The notes under the pieces were generated by a model, which saw only the letters and a list, made by a program, of their open reading frames with translations, was not told the origin of the DNA and did not search any database. Shown one piece after another: positions 26,641-34,634 of a stretch of 64,000 nt of DNA. This DNA comes from Patescibacteria group bacterium (GTDB taxonomy: Bacteria > Patescibacteriota > Patescibacteriia > 2-12-FULL-60-25). The number at the start of each line of letters is the position of its first letter. Position 1 is the first letter of the stretch. A program made the translations under genes and the position numbers. The stretch spans positions 186,001-250,000 of the forward strand of contig JALNYW010000002.1 of the NCBI GenBank assembly GCA_023229665.1. The letters run 5' to 3'.

Positions 26641-26643
26641 TTA

Positions 26644-26672
26644 TTGACAAAATGGGCAATTTGTGCTATGAT
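26644..26672 (+). promoter_or_regulatory. Near-consensus promoter TTGACA-17-TATGAT with extended -10
   Basis: The -35 TTGACA is at 26644-26649 and the -10 TATGAT at 26667-26672, preceded by TGC, which gives an extended -10. It is among the best sigma-70-type promoters in the window and sits in an AT-rich patch. Confidence 0.85.
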
Positions 26673-26678
26673 GATTGG

Positions 26679-26839
26679 TTCTGAGAATGGCTGTTATGGC
26701 ATGAACCGCGAGCTGAAATTCGCGTATTCATGAACATTAACAACTGAATTCCGAACCATTCCATGACCCACGAGGGTCATGAGATGAAACTGAGTTAGTT
26801 TCGGCTTCAAGCCGGGACGCCCTAACTGGGAGAAGATCG
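26679..26839 (+). promoter_or_regulatory. Long structured 5' leader
   Basis: About 160 nt separate the predicted transcription start from the ATG at 26840. It holds a perfect stem CATGACCC/GGGTCATG (26761-26780) and a nested structure with outer arms AGTTAG/CTAACT and an inner CGGCTT/AAGCCG (about 26793-26826). This placement just before the ribosome binding site suggests control of translation. No known riboswitch was recognised. Confidence 0.55.
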
Positions 26840-28060
26840 ATGCGAACGAACCTGATGATCCTGGCGGTGTGTGCGATCGTGACCGGCTGCGACGGCTTCG
26901 GCCCCGCGCCCGGCACGGCGATGATGTCCGACGCGGGCGTGATGCCCGTGGGGGACGGAGGCCCCGAGCGGCCCCGTCCCACGACGGACGGCGGCATGGA
27001 GATGCCGCGAGAGACCGATAGCGGCACGCCCCTCGGGGAAGTGCCGGTGTCGGGGAGCGCGTGCGATCCCGACCGCGACCGCGAGACGTACGACTGCGCC
27101 CTCGAGGGGTGCGATCGCGCCTACCTCGTGTGCCTCGGCAACAGCCGTTGGCGCTGCGTGCCCGACACGGGCGCGATCTGCGAGATGCCCCGTCCGGAGA
27201 CGGATGCGGGCGTCCCGAGCGTCGAGACCGACGCGGGTTCGCCCGCGGTCGGAACCGATGCCGGAACGCCGGTCGTCGACGCGGGTTCGCCCGCGCCGGC
27301 CTGCCTCGCCGATACGGTGCAGTTCTGCCCGCTCGCGGCCGATGGATGCTTGCGCATGCGTCCGTGTAACCCGGTGACGGGCACGTACGACGGCGAGTGC
27401 CTCACGGTCTTCTGCCCTTCCACGGGCGCGGATGCGGGCACGGCTCCGGTCGATGCGGGTACGGACGCAGGTCCGCCGCCCGTGGTCGACGCCGGCAGCG
27501 ATGCCGGAACGGACGCCGGAAGCGACGCGGGGACGGATGCGGGCAGCGATGCCGGCACTTCGGCCCTGGTGACGTACGAGATCCTCTTCAGTGTGGACTC
27601 GTCCGTGATCACCCGTCCGATCCGTGACCTCGAGCTTCTCGAGGAGACGGCGGACGAGGGCGCGACGCACGCCGTCGCGGTGCCGGTCACCTGCCTGAAC
27701 GGCGGCGGCCTCGGCGCCATGGTGACGGAGGGCGGTCGCTCCTACTACCGCTGCGACGTCTCCCGCCCCGCGGGCGCCCGCTTCGCCTTCGTCGGCCGAA
27801 TCAACTTCACCGACGGCACGAACTGGGGCACGCTCTCGGGCTGGAACCGGACGGACTGCAACGACGTGGCCGGCACGACCCTCATCGAGCCGAACACGGC
27901 GGGGGTCTCCTGGATCATCCGCCGCCCGAGTGGAGCCTCGCTGCTCCCGTCGACCGGCTACCCGCTCGCCGAGAACTACCGGCACATCACGGAGGACGAC
28001 GCGACGACGCGAGTCGTGGACGTCGTCTGCCGTCACATGCTGACGTTCTCCGCTCTCTGA
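26840..28060 (+). CDS. DAG-repeat lipoprotein with two Cys-rich modules
   Basis: 406 aa. Lipobox IVTGC with Cys17. Two Cys-rich modules (about 74-114 and 154-192), each with Cys...GC...Cys...Cys spacing, are separated by Asp-Ala-Gly linkers (121-149 and 198-240, e.g. DAGSDAGTDAGSDAG). A unique C-terminal domain follows (241-406). Asp-rich DAG linkers of this kind are typical of secreted lipoproteins of Myxococcota, and may bind calcium. Codons are GC-ending throughout, unlike neighbouring core genes. Paralogous in layout to the gene at 28329. Confidence 0.8.
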   Translation: MRTNLMILAVCAIVTGCDGFGPAPGTAMMSDAGVMPVGDGGPERPRPTTDGGMEMPRETDSGTPLGEVPVSGSACDPDRDRETYDCALEGCDRAYLVCLGNSRWRCVPDTGAICEMPRPETDAGVPSVETDAGSPAVGTDAGTPVVDAGSPAPACLADTVQFCPLAADGCLRMRPCNPVTGTYDGECLTVFCPSTGADAGTAPVDAGTDAGPPPVVDAGSDAGTDAGSDAGTDAGSDAGTSALVTYEILFSVDSSVITRPIRDLELLEETADEGATHAVAVPVTCLNGGGLGAMVTEGGRSYYRCDVSRPAGARFAFVGRINFTDGTNWGTLSGWNRTDCNDVAGTTLIEPNTAGVSWIIRRPSGASLLPSTGYPLAENYRHITEDDATTRVVDVVCRHMLTFSAL

Positions 28061-28089
28061 GCTCTCCCCGCCTCGCGGGGGTGGTGCTC

Positions 28090-28131
28090 GCACCCGTTCT
28101 CTCGGTTACTCCGAGGGGCGGGTGCTTTTCT
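28090..28131 (+). terminator. Terminator after the first DAG lipoprotein
   Basis: GCACCCG (28090-28096) pairs with CGGGTGC (28119-28125), followed by TTTTCTTT. An additional CCCCGC/GCGGGG hairpin lies just upstream (about 28065-28081). Confidence 0.85.
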
Positions 28132-28229
28132 TTATGCGTTTTTCCCTCTACCAAGCAAAAATCCGGCTCTTCCTGTCACAAATCGGGCAATAAACGACGT
28201 TTTTTCGCTGTGATGACACCCGTAACGGA

Positions 28230-28258
28230 TTGACATTTTTATTGTTTTATGCAAATGT
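28230..28258 (+). promoter_or_regulatory. Probable promoter with TTGACA -35
   Basis: TTGACA is at 28230-28235. The expected -10 region (28252-28259) is AT-rich but weak (AAATGT). A leader of about 65 nt with GAGGAGGTG precedes the ATG at 28329. Confidence 0.5.
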
Positions 28259-28328
28259 CAGCCTGCAATCCAGAACGGTTTCTGGACTGACCTTTGACCT
28301 GTTCCACAACGAGAGAGGAGGTGCGCCC

Positions 28329-29819
28329 ATGAAGCGCATCAACGCGATGTTCGTCCTCGTGGTCGCCCTCCTGGCGACTGCGCTCACCGGCTGCCCCATG
28401 GGCAGCCCTCCGCCCGCGACGGGCTCCTGCCCGAACCGCGGCGACTCGATGCTGTGCACCCAGTCCAACGGGTGCGAGGGCATCCAGGTCTGCGGCTTCA
28501 CGTCGCTTCCCGGCGGCGGACACGGCACCGACCTGCACTGGGGTCTGTGCACCGGCCCGGAGTCCTGCGCGATGCCCGTCGACACGGGCGTCGCGATGAT
28601 GGACGGCGGCACGACGGTTCCCGACGGCGGCACGCCCGACGACGGCGGCATGACCGGCAGCGATGCCGGGACGCCGCCGGTCGACGCGGGTCCGACGTGC
28701 GATCCGAGCATCGTGCGGAGCTGCACCGGCGCGTGTGGCGTTCCCGGCGCGATCGGCTTCCTGGTCGATTCGTGCGATCCGACCAGTCCCTGCGTGCGTG
28801 ACCTCACCGACCTGACGGGAGGCTGCACGACGGTCACGCCGAGCGACTGCCCGTGCGTGGGCATCGAGTGCTCGCTGATCGTCGCCTGCCTCACGGTGTG
28901 CGACTACGCGGGCGTGCAGACCTGGCAGGACTTCTGCCTCGGCGACGCCTGCTACCCGATCTTCCCGGAGTCGTGCATGCCGGGAACCGATGCCGGCATG
29001 ATGATGTCGGTCGATGCGGGGACGGACGCAGGTCCGCCCGCGATGTCCGACGCGGGGACCGATAGCGGTCCTCCCGTCATGACGGACGCCGGCAGCGATG
29101 CCGGACCCGGGACGATGGCCGACGCGGGTGCGGGAGCCATGGATGCGGGTACGGACGCGGGTCCGCCTCCGGTCGATGCGGGCATGGACTCCGGTCCTCC
29201 GCCCGTCGACGCCGGGAGCGACAGCGGCCCGCCCGTGATGGCCGATGCCGGAACGGACGCCGGCCGCGATGCCGGTCCGCCGGCCTGCGTGCCGACGGGT
29301 CCCGAGATCTGCGGCAACGCCGCGGACGAGGACTGCAGCGGTTCCGCTGCGACCTGCCCGTCTGGCGTCACGAGCTCCGGCTTCGACGTCATCCTCAGCG
29401 CGGCTGGTCAGGCGATGTGCGCTCCCAGCGGCGTCACCCGGTGCTACGACTCGGCCGGTGATCAGCACGACTCCGCGCTCGGAGGCGCGCTCCACGTGGC
29501 GGCGAGCGAGTTCGCCTCGTTCGGTCACATCCCGACGACGGTGATCTGCCCGTCGCAGCCGTACACGCGTCTGTACTACGGCCTCACGGCCGCGGAACGG
29601 CGCGCACTGCTCGGTCAGCGCGTGACCACCTGGGACCCGGGCATCACGATCTGGCTCAACGGGGTCAACGTGACGGCCAATTCCTGGTTCTGCTGGGACG
29701 AGACGTACGCGACGGCGCATGCGGGTTCGTCGCGATCCACGTGGGACGCGGACTACATCCGCATGACCACGAGCCTCGACTTCCCGCTGACGGGCTGCCG
29801 CTCGGACACGGGCCCCTGA
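28329..29819 (+). CDS. DAG-repeat lipoprotein with MopE-like metal-binding motif
   Basis: 496 aa from the ATG at 28329, chosen for the ribosome binding site GGAGG and the lipoprotein signal (ALTGC, Cys22). Cys-rich modules lie at about 33-80 and 122-218. A long DAG/DSG linker (about 219-315) leads to EICGNAADEDCSGSA, which matches the C-GN-xDEDCDG motif of MopE-type metal-binding proteins, then a C-terminal domain of about 150 residues. Likely a surface-exposed, cation-binding lipoprotein. Base and codon use match the preceding lipoprotein gene. Confidence 0.8.
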   Translation: MKRINAMFVLVVALLATALTGCPMGSPPPATGSCPNRGDSMLCTQSNGCEGIQVCGFTSLPGGGHGTDLHWGLCTGPESCAMPVDTGVAMMDGGTTVPDGGTPDDGGMTGSDAGTPPVDAGPTCDPSIVRSCTGACGVPGAIGFLVDSCDPTSPCVRDLTDLTGGCTTVTPSDCPCVGIECSLIVACLTVCDYAGVQTWQDFCLGDACYPIFPESCMPGTDAGMMMSVDAGTDAGPPAMSDAGTDSGPPVMTDAGSDAGPGTMADAGAGAMDAGTDAGPPPVDAGMDSGPPPVDAGSDSGPPVMADAGTDAGRDAGPPACVPTGPEICGNAADEDCSGSAATCPSGVTSSGFDVILSAAGQAMCAPSGVTRCYDSAGDQHDSALGGALHVAASEFASFGHIPTTVICPSQPYTRLYYGLTAAERRALLGQRVTTWDPGITIWLNGVNVTANSWFCWDETYATAHAGSSRSTWDADYIRMTTSLDFPLTGCRSDTGP

Positions 29820-29841
29820 CCTCTCGGGGTCGACAACAGCT

Positions 29842-29886
29842 GACCCGCCACAACTTCTTCGCAGAAGATGTGGGCGGGTCTTTTTC
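29842..29886 (+). terminator. Long-stem terminator after the second DAG lipoprotein
   Basis: GACCCGCC (29842-29849) pairs with GGCGGGTC (29873-29880), with further pairs ACA/TGT and CTTCT/AGAAG around TCGC inside, followed by TTTTTC. Confidence 0.92.
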
Positions 29887-29917
29887 TTTTCTTGAAACCT
29901 TGGGGTACACTTTGGCC

Positions 29918-30157
29918 ATGCAAAACCGCGAAATCGTCCGCTACCTGATCGCCGGTTTGATTTGCGCGGTGGGATTGGTATTACTGGGATTCGGTCCTTT
30001 ACTCATGGCAAAGGAAGATGTGTGGGCGGCGTCCACCGATTCCCGGATGGCCATGCCCATCGGCGAAAGCAAGCCGATGGAAGCAGTCGCTCCTTTTGAA
30101 ATGAAAAGCCCCGGATACGGCGGGGCTGAATTCATCAAAAAACAGTTCGGACGTTAA
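29918..30157 (+). CDS. Small single-helix membrane protein
   Basis: 79 aa from the ATG at 29918. The -10 TACACT (29906-29911) ends 6 nt before it, so upstream in-frame codons are not translated. One helix (about 8-30: YLIAGLICAVGLVLLGFGPL), then a polar tail. No family recognised. It is convergent with the gene on the minus strand and their ends overlap by 4 nt. Confidence 0.65.
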   Translation: MQNREIVRYLIAGLICAVGLVLLGFGPLLMAKEDVWAASTDSRMAMPIGESKPMEAVAPFEMKSPGYGGAEFIKKQFGR

Positions 30158-30705
30158 TTTCGTTTTTTCGATTTTGACCGTTCGGCCACGCCCTGCACCA
30201 TACGGTGCTGGGCCACGCGCCGGACGGTTTTATAAAAGGCTTCCACCGTGGGCGTGAGCGAAGATTGGCGGCGGACGCGGCGGCCGAGCAGGTTCCGGCG
30301 CGTGGTTTTGATATTCGCGGTTTCCGCGAGATAGGCGATGATACCGGTGGGATCATTCACGAACAGGATGGGGCCAAGCTCGGCAAAGTCAGCTTTTTCC
30401 CAATCGGATTTCGGTGCGACCAACAACACGCTACGGTGTCGTTCCAAGAGCGCGCGCACATGATCAAGCGAAGCATGCGAGGGCGCGCGCGAAGGGACGC
30501 TGCAAATCACCAAGTCATAATTCTTCCGCAAGACATGGGCCTCTTCGGCCGCCGCTTCATCCACCTGCTTGAGATCGGGGAGAAACGCGCGCATAAGCGG
30601 GGCGTAGAGCGCTTCGCCGTCATGGGCTTCGAGGACGCTTTTCGCGCCGCACGCCGCGACCAAATCGAGGACTTTCGGGATGTGATGATAGTCGAGACGG
30701 GACAT
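30154..30705 (-). CDS. Conserved-looking protein, possibly methyltransferase-like
   Basis: 183 aa from the ATG at 30705, 6 nt after the -10 GATACT. The chain starts SRLDYHHIPKVLDLV, then has alternating strand-helix pattern (GAKSVLEAHDGEAL, YDLVICSVPSRAP, SVLLVAPKSDW) of a Rossmann-like fold. The glycine-rich AdoMet loop of class I methyltransferases is not clear. The C-terminus is basic (KSKKRN), suggesting nucleic acid contact. Function unknown. Confidence 0.6.
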   Translation of the reverse strand: MSRLDYHHIPKVLDLVAACGAKSVLEAHDGEALYAPLMRAFLPDLKQVDEAAAEEAHVLRKNYDLVICSVPSRAPSHASLDHVRALLERHRSVLLVAPKSDWEKADFAELGPILFVNDPTGIIAYLAETANIKTTRRNLLGRRVRRQSSLTPTVEAFYKTVRRVAQHRMVQGVAERSKSKKRN

Positions 30706-30711
30706 GCCGTA

Positions 30712-30740
30712 AGTATCAGGCAATGAGGCACAAGCCGCAA
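30712..30740 (-). promoter_or_regulatory. Minus-strand promoter TTGCGG-17-GATACT, leaderless
   Basis: On the minus strand the -35 TTGCGG is at 30740-30735 and the -10 GATACT at 30717-30712. The -10 ends 6 nt before the ATG at 30705. It overlaps the region used by the divergent plus-strand promoter. Confidence 0.65.
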
Positions 30741-30750
30741 GGGGTAAATA

Positions 30751-30759
30751 TGCTATGAT
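30751..30759 (+). promoter_or_regulatory. Extended -10 TGCTATGAT, leaderless GTG start
   Basis: The extended -10 TGC-TATGAT occupies 30751-30759. Six nt follow and then the GTG start codon at 30766. No good -35 is present. Confidence 0.7.
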
Positions 30760-30765
30760 TTCCGC

Positions 30766-32235
30766 GTGAATACGGAGGTGTTCTTTCCGCGGGATTCCAT
30801 CTGGCCACGCGTGGCTTGGGGCGTATTTTTGCTGTCCGCATTGGCGCTGCTCGCGATCACGGCGGATACGCGCGTCGCCATCACGTTCGTCATGACGGCC
30901 GGGTTGATCGTTGCGCTCGCCTGGAGATATCCGTACGCCATGCTCGCGGCCTGGATGCCGCTGTCCTTTTTACTCGGCGTCCAAGTGATGGTGTCCACCG
31001 GGTATTACCGCATCGGCGAACGAAGTTTTGGCACGACATTGGAACTGACCATCGGGGAAGTCCTGGCGATGGGATTGGTCGCGGCGTGGGCCTTGCGCAT
31101 GCTGCTTTTGTGGCGCGGCAGGCGTGACCGGTATTGGCAGCCGTATTTGCCGCTCGTCCTTCCATTCGCCGCCCTCGCCCTCGCGCATTTCGTTTCCTAT
31201 TACGGTCCGGGACAGCCGGCCTTGGGGGAGGTGCTGCGATTCGTGAGCCGCTACCAGGTGTTCGTCTACCTTTCGTGCATTGCGCTCACGGTGAATTTCG
31301 TCCGGTCCAAAAAACGGTTGCGCCAAATGTTGATCGCCATGACCATGCTGGGCGTCGTGTTCGCGTTCGATGGCCTACGCAATATGGTGGTGATCAATTC
31401 CGGAGGGATCTCCATACGCCAGGCGCAGCCGGCCGCGATTTTGGAAGTGAATCCGCTCGGCGGGAACCAGCATTCCCTCGCCGAGACGCTGATCGTTTGC
31501 CTTGGATGCGCCTTGGCGTATGCCGCCATTCTTTCGCCGACATCCAAGCGCCGACGTATGACTTTGTTCGCCGCCGGTCTGATGTTCGTCGTGTGCATCC
31601 TGACGTTTTCACGTACGGCATGGATCGTGCTCGCATTGGAAGTCTTGGTTTTGGGCGCAACGATTTTTCGTGAAGACGCGCGGCGCTATCGTCGAGAAAT
31701 TCAATACGCTTTGTATGCGGCCGTGCCACTAGGTTTGCTCATGGTCGCGTATTCATTGACCCGCGGCTCACTCGGTTCTTTGGATGCGCGTGCCGCGCTC
31801 ACCGCCATCGCATGGACCATGTTCCAGGGCAGTCCGTGGTTCGGCGTCGGCGCGGGCACCTTCGTGGGTCGCGTCACGAATTCATATGCCTATTTGGCCG
31901 AGTTCGGCGTTCCGCTTGATTCGCACGGCGTCATCCAAAAGATCGGCGCTGAAGCCGGCGTGTTCGGTCTCGCGGCTTTTGCGTGGGTGGTGGCCGAAAC
32001 CATGCGGCTGGTAGGCAAGGCATGGAACGGCATCCCGCGCGAACGGCCGGAATATGTTTCCTATGTCGTGCTCGTCACTACGGCCGGCGCGATGTTTTTG
32101 TACCAACTCACCAGCACGAGTTATTGGACGCCGCGATTGTGGCTTCCCGTCGGGCTGATGTTGGCCGCCGGACGCATCTTCGGCCGCCACGAAGCGGATC
32201 GCGAACCCGATTTCCTCCGACCCTCCCATGGCTAA
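30766..32235 (+). CDS. O-antigen ligase/polymerase-like membrane protein (Wzy_C type)
   Basis: 489 aa with a GTG start. About ten to twelve hydrophobic segments cover the chain, with a larger external loop near residues 205-245. The segment FSRTAWIVLALEVLVLG and the later WFGVGAGTFVGR are typical of O-antigen ligase/Wzy polymerase families. It likely polymerises or ligates surface polysaccharide. The next gene begins 8 nt before its stop, so the two are coupled. Confidence 0.82.
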   Translation: MNTEVFFPRDSIWPRVAWGVFLLSALALLAITADTRVAITFVMTAGLIVALAWRYPYAMLAAWMPLSFLLGVQVMVSTGYYRIGERSFGTTLELTIGEVLAMGLVAAWALRMLLLWRGRRDRYWQPYLPLVLPFAALALAHFVSYYGPGQPALGEVLRFVSRYQVFVYLSCIALTVNFVRSKKRLRQMLIAMTMLGVVFAFDGLRNMVVINSGGISIRQAQPAAILEVNPLGGNQHSLAETLIVCLGCALAYAAILSPTSKRRRMTLFAAGLMFVVCILTFSRTAWIVLALEVLVLGATIFREDARRYRREIQYALYAAVPLGLLMVAYSLTRGSLGSLDARAALTAIAWTMFQGSPWFGVGAGTFVGRVTNSYAYLAEFGVPLDSHGVIQKIGAEAGVFGLAAFAWVVAETMRLVGKAWNGIPRERPEYVSYVVLVTTAGAMFLYQLTSTSYWTPRLWLPVGLMLAAGRIFGRHEADREPDFLRPSHG

Positions 32236-33328
32236 GCCTCTTGTCACGCATGTTTTGTGGACGCTGGGGCGCGGCGGCGCCGAGCGGATGGTATTTGATT
32301 TGGCGCGCCGCTTGCCGGACCTTGGCTATTCCGTGCGCGTCGTGGCTGCAGGAGGGGGAGGCGACATGGAAGAGGATTTCGCGCACGCCGGAATTCCGTT
32401 GGCATTGAATCCGAATCCCGGCTCGCGCCGCGCCGCCGTCGCGTTTTTGCGCCAAGAGCTGTCCGAGCATCGTCCGGCGATTTGGCACACGCATCTCACG
32501 CCGGTCTGGGGAGGATTCGCGGCGCGCTCATCCTTCGTGCGTCCGTGGGTCGCGACCGTGCATGGATATGAAAGCGGTTTGCCGTGGTTGATGCGTCTCG
32601 CGCGCAGCTTCGCGTATCGCCGCGCCGACTATGTCGTATGCGTTTCCGAAGCCGTTCGCGCGTCGCTCCGCCGTTCCGGAGGATTGGGCCCGAACCGTTC
32701 ATCCGTCATTCCGCCCGGGATTGATCCGGACCGGTTCCGTCCGCGCGAACCGCATCTGGCAAGTGACACGCCGGAGCTCTTAACCGTGTCCCGTCTCGTT
32801 CCTGAAAAAGGCCTGGATGTATTGCTTGAGGCGTTGTCTGGCGTTTTGCGTCCGTGGCGCCTGACGATGGTGGGCGATGGGCCGGAGCTTCCCGCGCTCA
32901 AACGCCAGGCCGAGGTGCTCGGTATTTTGCCACGCGTGCGTTTTGTCGGCGCGGTCGCCGATCCTTCCTCGTTTTATCAGCGCGCCGATTTGTTTTGTTT
33001 TCCATCGCGTTCCGAAGGGCAGGGGATTGCCTTACTCGAAGCCGCAGCTGCGCGTGTTCCCGCTCTCTCCAGCGATCTGCCCGCCGTACGCGAAGCGTTT
33101 GGCGAGGATGCCGTCGCCTATGCCCCGGCCGACGATGTTGACGCGTGGCGCCGGGCCTTGGAACGGGCATTGGCCCGTTATCCGGAAGCGCTGGCGCGTG
33201 CCGATCGCGCACAGGCCGCCGTCTCTTCGCGCTATACTCTCGACGTGATGGCCAAGTCGCACGCCGAATTGTATCGGCGCTTGCTTGGCCGCCGGCATGC
33301 GCCGGATGGCGCATCCCGCCGCGTATGA
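32228..33328 (+). CDS. Family 4 glycosyltransferase
   Basis: 366 aa. GT-B features: VLWTLGRGGAERMVFDLARR at the N-terminus, HTHLTPVWGGF, VTVHGYESG, then LTVSRLVPEKGLDVLLEAL, VRFVGAVADPSSFYQRAD and SRSEGQGIALLEAAAARVP (Ex7E donor site). Its end overlaps the next glycosyltransferase by 4 nt. Part of the surface polysaccharide cluster from 30.8 to 34.5 kb. Confidence 0.92.
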   Translation: MAKPLVTHVLWTLGRGGAERMVFDLARRLPDLGYSVRVVAAGGGGDMEEDFAHAGIPLALNPNPGSRRAAVAFLRQELSEHRPAIWHTHLTPVWGGFAARSSFVRPWVATVHGYESGLPWLMRLARSFAYRRADYVVCVSEAVRASLRRSGGLGPNRSSVIPPGIDPDRFRPREPHLASDTPELLTVSRLVPEKGLDVLLEALSGVLRPWRLTMVGDGPELPALKRQAEVLGILPRVRFVGAVADPSSFYQRADLFCFPSRSEGQGIALLEAAAARVPALSSDLPAVREAFGEDAVAYAPADDVDAWRRALERALARYPEALARADRAQAAVSSRYTLDVMAKSHAELYRRLLGRRHAPDGASRRV

Positions 33329-34551
33329 AAATCCTGCACGTCGATAAATTTTTCGATCTCCACGGCGGCGCGGAGGTGTATATGCATGAGCTGTCGCGCC
33401 GCCAGCGCGAAGCCGGCCATGATGTCCACGCGTTTTCGACTCGCTCGGAACGGAATCTCCCGTCAAAAGATGAGGATTATTTCGTGACGCGTTATAACCT
33501 GGACCGTCGCGAAGGGCCGGTCACCGATTTCAAAAAAGCGATGAATTTTCTCTGGAATGTTGAGGCGAAAAAATCGTTTGCACGACAATTGGATGATTTG
33601 AAGCCCGATGTCATCCATCTTCATAACCTGTACCACCACCTTTCGAGCTCGCTTCTATCTGAAATTCGCAAGCGACGCATTCCCTGCGTACAGACATTGC
33701 ACGACTATAAACTGATCGCGCCGAATTATGCGCTGTTCGATCATGGAGCCATTTGCGAACGTAGCAAAGGCGGAAACTATTGGAGCGTCGTGAAGCATCG
33801 TTGTTTGTTTCCCGGAATGCTTCCGAATGTCTTGGCGGCCACCGAGATGTACATGACGAAAGCAAGGCAGTCCTACGAGCGTACCGTGAGTTTCTTTTTG
33901 TGTCCCTCGCGATTCATGAAGGAGAAGATGATTGATTGGGGCGAACCGGCCGGAAAGATGCGTTATGTTCCGAATCCGACCGAGCTGCCGGCCGAAGCCG
34001 CCATCGGCGGGGGAGGGTATCTTTTATATGACGGCCGGTTGTCCGCGGAAAAAGGGTTGGAGTCTTTTATTCGCGCGGCCGCGCAAGTGCCGGAATTGGC
34101 GGTGAAGATCGCGGGCCGCGGTCCGTTGGATCAATCATTGCGGGCGTTGGTGAAAGAGCTGGGCGCCGCGCATATCGAGTTTTTGGGATTTACCGCGCCG
34201 TCCGAAGTGTTGAAGTTGCGCCACCGTGCCGAGGCGTATGTCTTGCCGTCCATTTGGTATGAGAACGCGAGTCTTTCGCTCTTGCAGGCTATGGCTTCCG
34301 GTTTGCCCTGCCTCGTGACGCGCATCGGCGGCAATCCGGAATTGGTGGAAGACGGAAAAAACGGGTTTCTTGTTTTGCCGAATAATACGGAGGATTGGCT
34401 GCGCACGCTGCGCCGTTTCCAAGCCACCACTCCCGAGATCCGCAAACAAATGGGCGAAGCGGGCCGTGAAAAGATTCGTGCCAAGCATCTTTGGAGCGAC
34501 CATGTTGTCACGGTCGAAGAGGCCTATCGGAGCGCAGGGGCAAAGGGTTGA
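33325..34551 (+). CDS. Family 4 glycosyltransferase
   Basis: 408 aa from the ATG at 33325 (ATGA overlap). Visible are KILHVDKFFDLHGGAEVYMH, VIHLHNLYHHLSS, VQTLHDYKLIAPNY and the C-terminal donor lobe with YDGRLSAEKGLESFI and YENASLSLLQAMASGLP (Ex7E). A Cys/Lys-rich insert (residues about 150-175) is common in this subgroup. Its TGA stop lies inside the -35 of the next promoter. Confidence 0.92.
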   Translation: MKILHVDKFFDLHGGAEVYMHELSRRQREAGHDVHAFSTRSERNLPSKDEDYFVTRYNLDRREGPVTDFKKAMNFLWNVEAKKSFARQLDDLKPDVIHLHNLYHHLSSSLLSEIRKRRIPCVQTLHDYKLIAPNYALFDHGAICERSKGGNYWSVVKHRCLFPGMLPNVLAATEMYMTKARQSYERTVSFFLCPSRFMKEKMIDWGEPAGKMRYVPNPTELPAEAAIGGGGYLLYDGRLSAEKGLESFIRAAAQVPELAVKIAGRGPLDQSLRALVKELGAAHIEFLGFTAPSEVLKLRHRAEAYVLPSIWYENASLSLLQAMASGLPCLVTRIGGNPELVEDGKNGFLVLPNNTEDWLRTLRRFQATTPEIRKQMGEAGREKIRAKHLWSDHVVTVEEAYRSAGAKG

Positions 34552-34567
34552 CTTTTTGGTAATTTTC
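34548..34567 (+). repeat. 20-bp direct repeat, left copy (flanks helicase unit)
   Basis: TTGACTTTTTGGTAATTTTC, identical to 36581-36600. It carries the -35 TTGACT of the helicase gene; the -10 TAAGGA follows at 34571-34576 with a 17-nt spacer. Confidence 0.9.
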
Positions 34568-34634
34568 TGCTAAGGAGAGGCCAGCAGGGATACTCCTGCG
34601 AGGTTTCTTAGACAACCCGAGACACAGGTTTCAC

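Noticed and set aside
27420..27560. Tandem DNA repeats that might suggest a CRISPR array or satellite
   Set aside because: They are codons for Asp-Ala-Gly linkers, vary in sequence and stay in frame. No constant repeat/spacer structure.
26822..28093. 423-codon open frame on the minus strand across the first DAG lipoprotein
   Set aside because: It is the antisense of the GC-rich DAG repeats. The plus frame has a signal peptide, lipobox and promoter; the minus product is an Arg/Gly low-complexity chain.
28239..29720. 493-codon open frame on the minus strand across the second DAG lipoprotein
   Set aside because: Same antisense effect of biased codons; no start signals and no recognisable fold.
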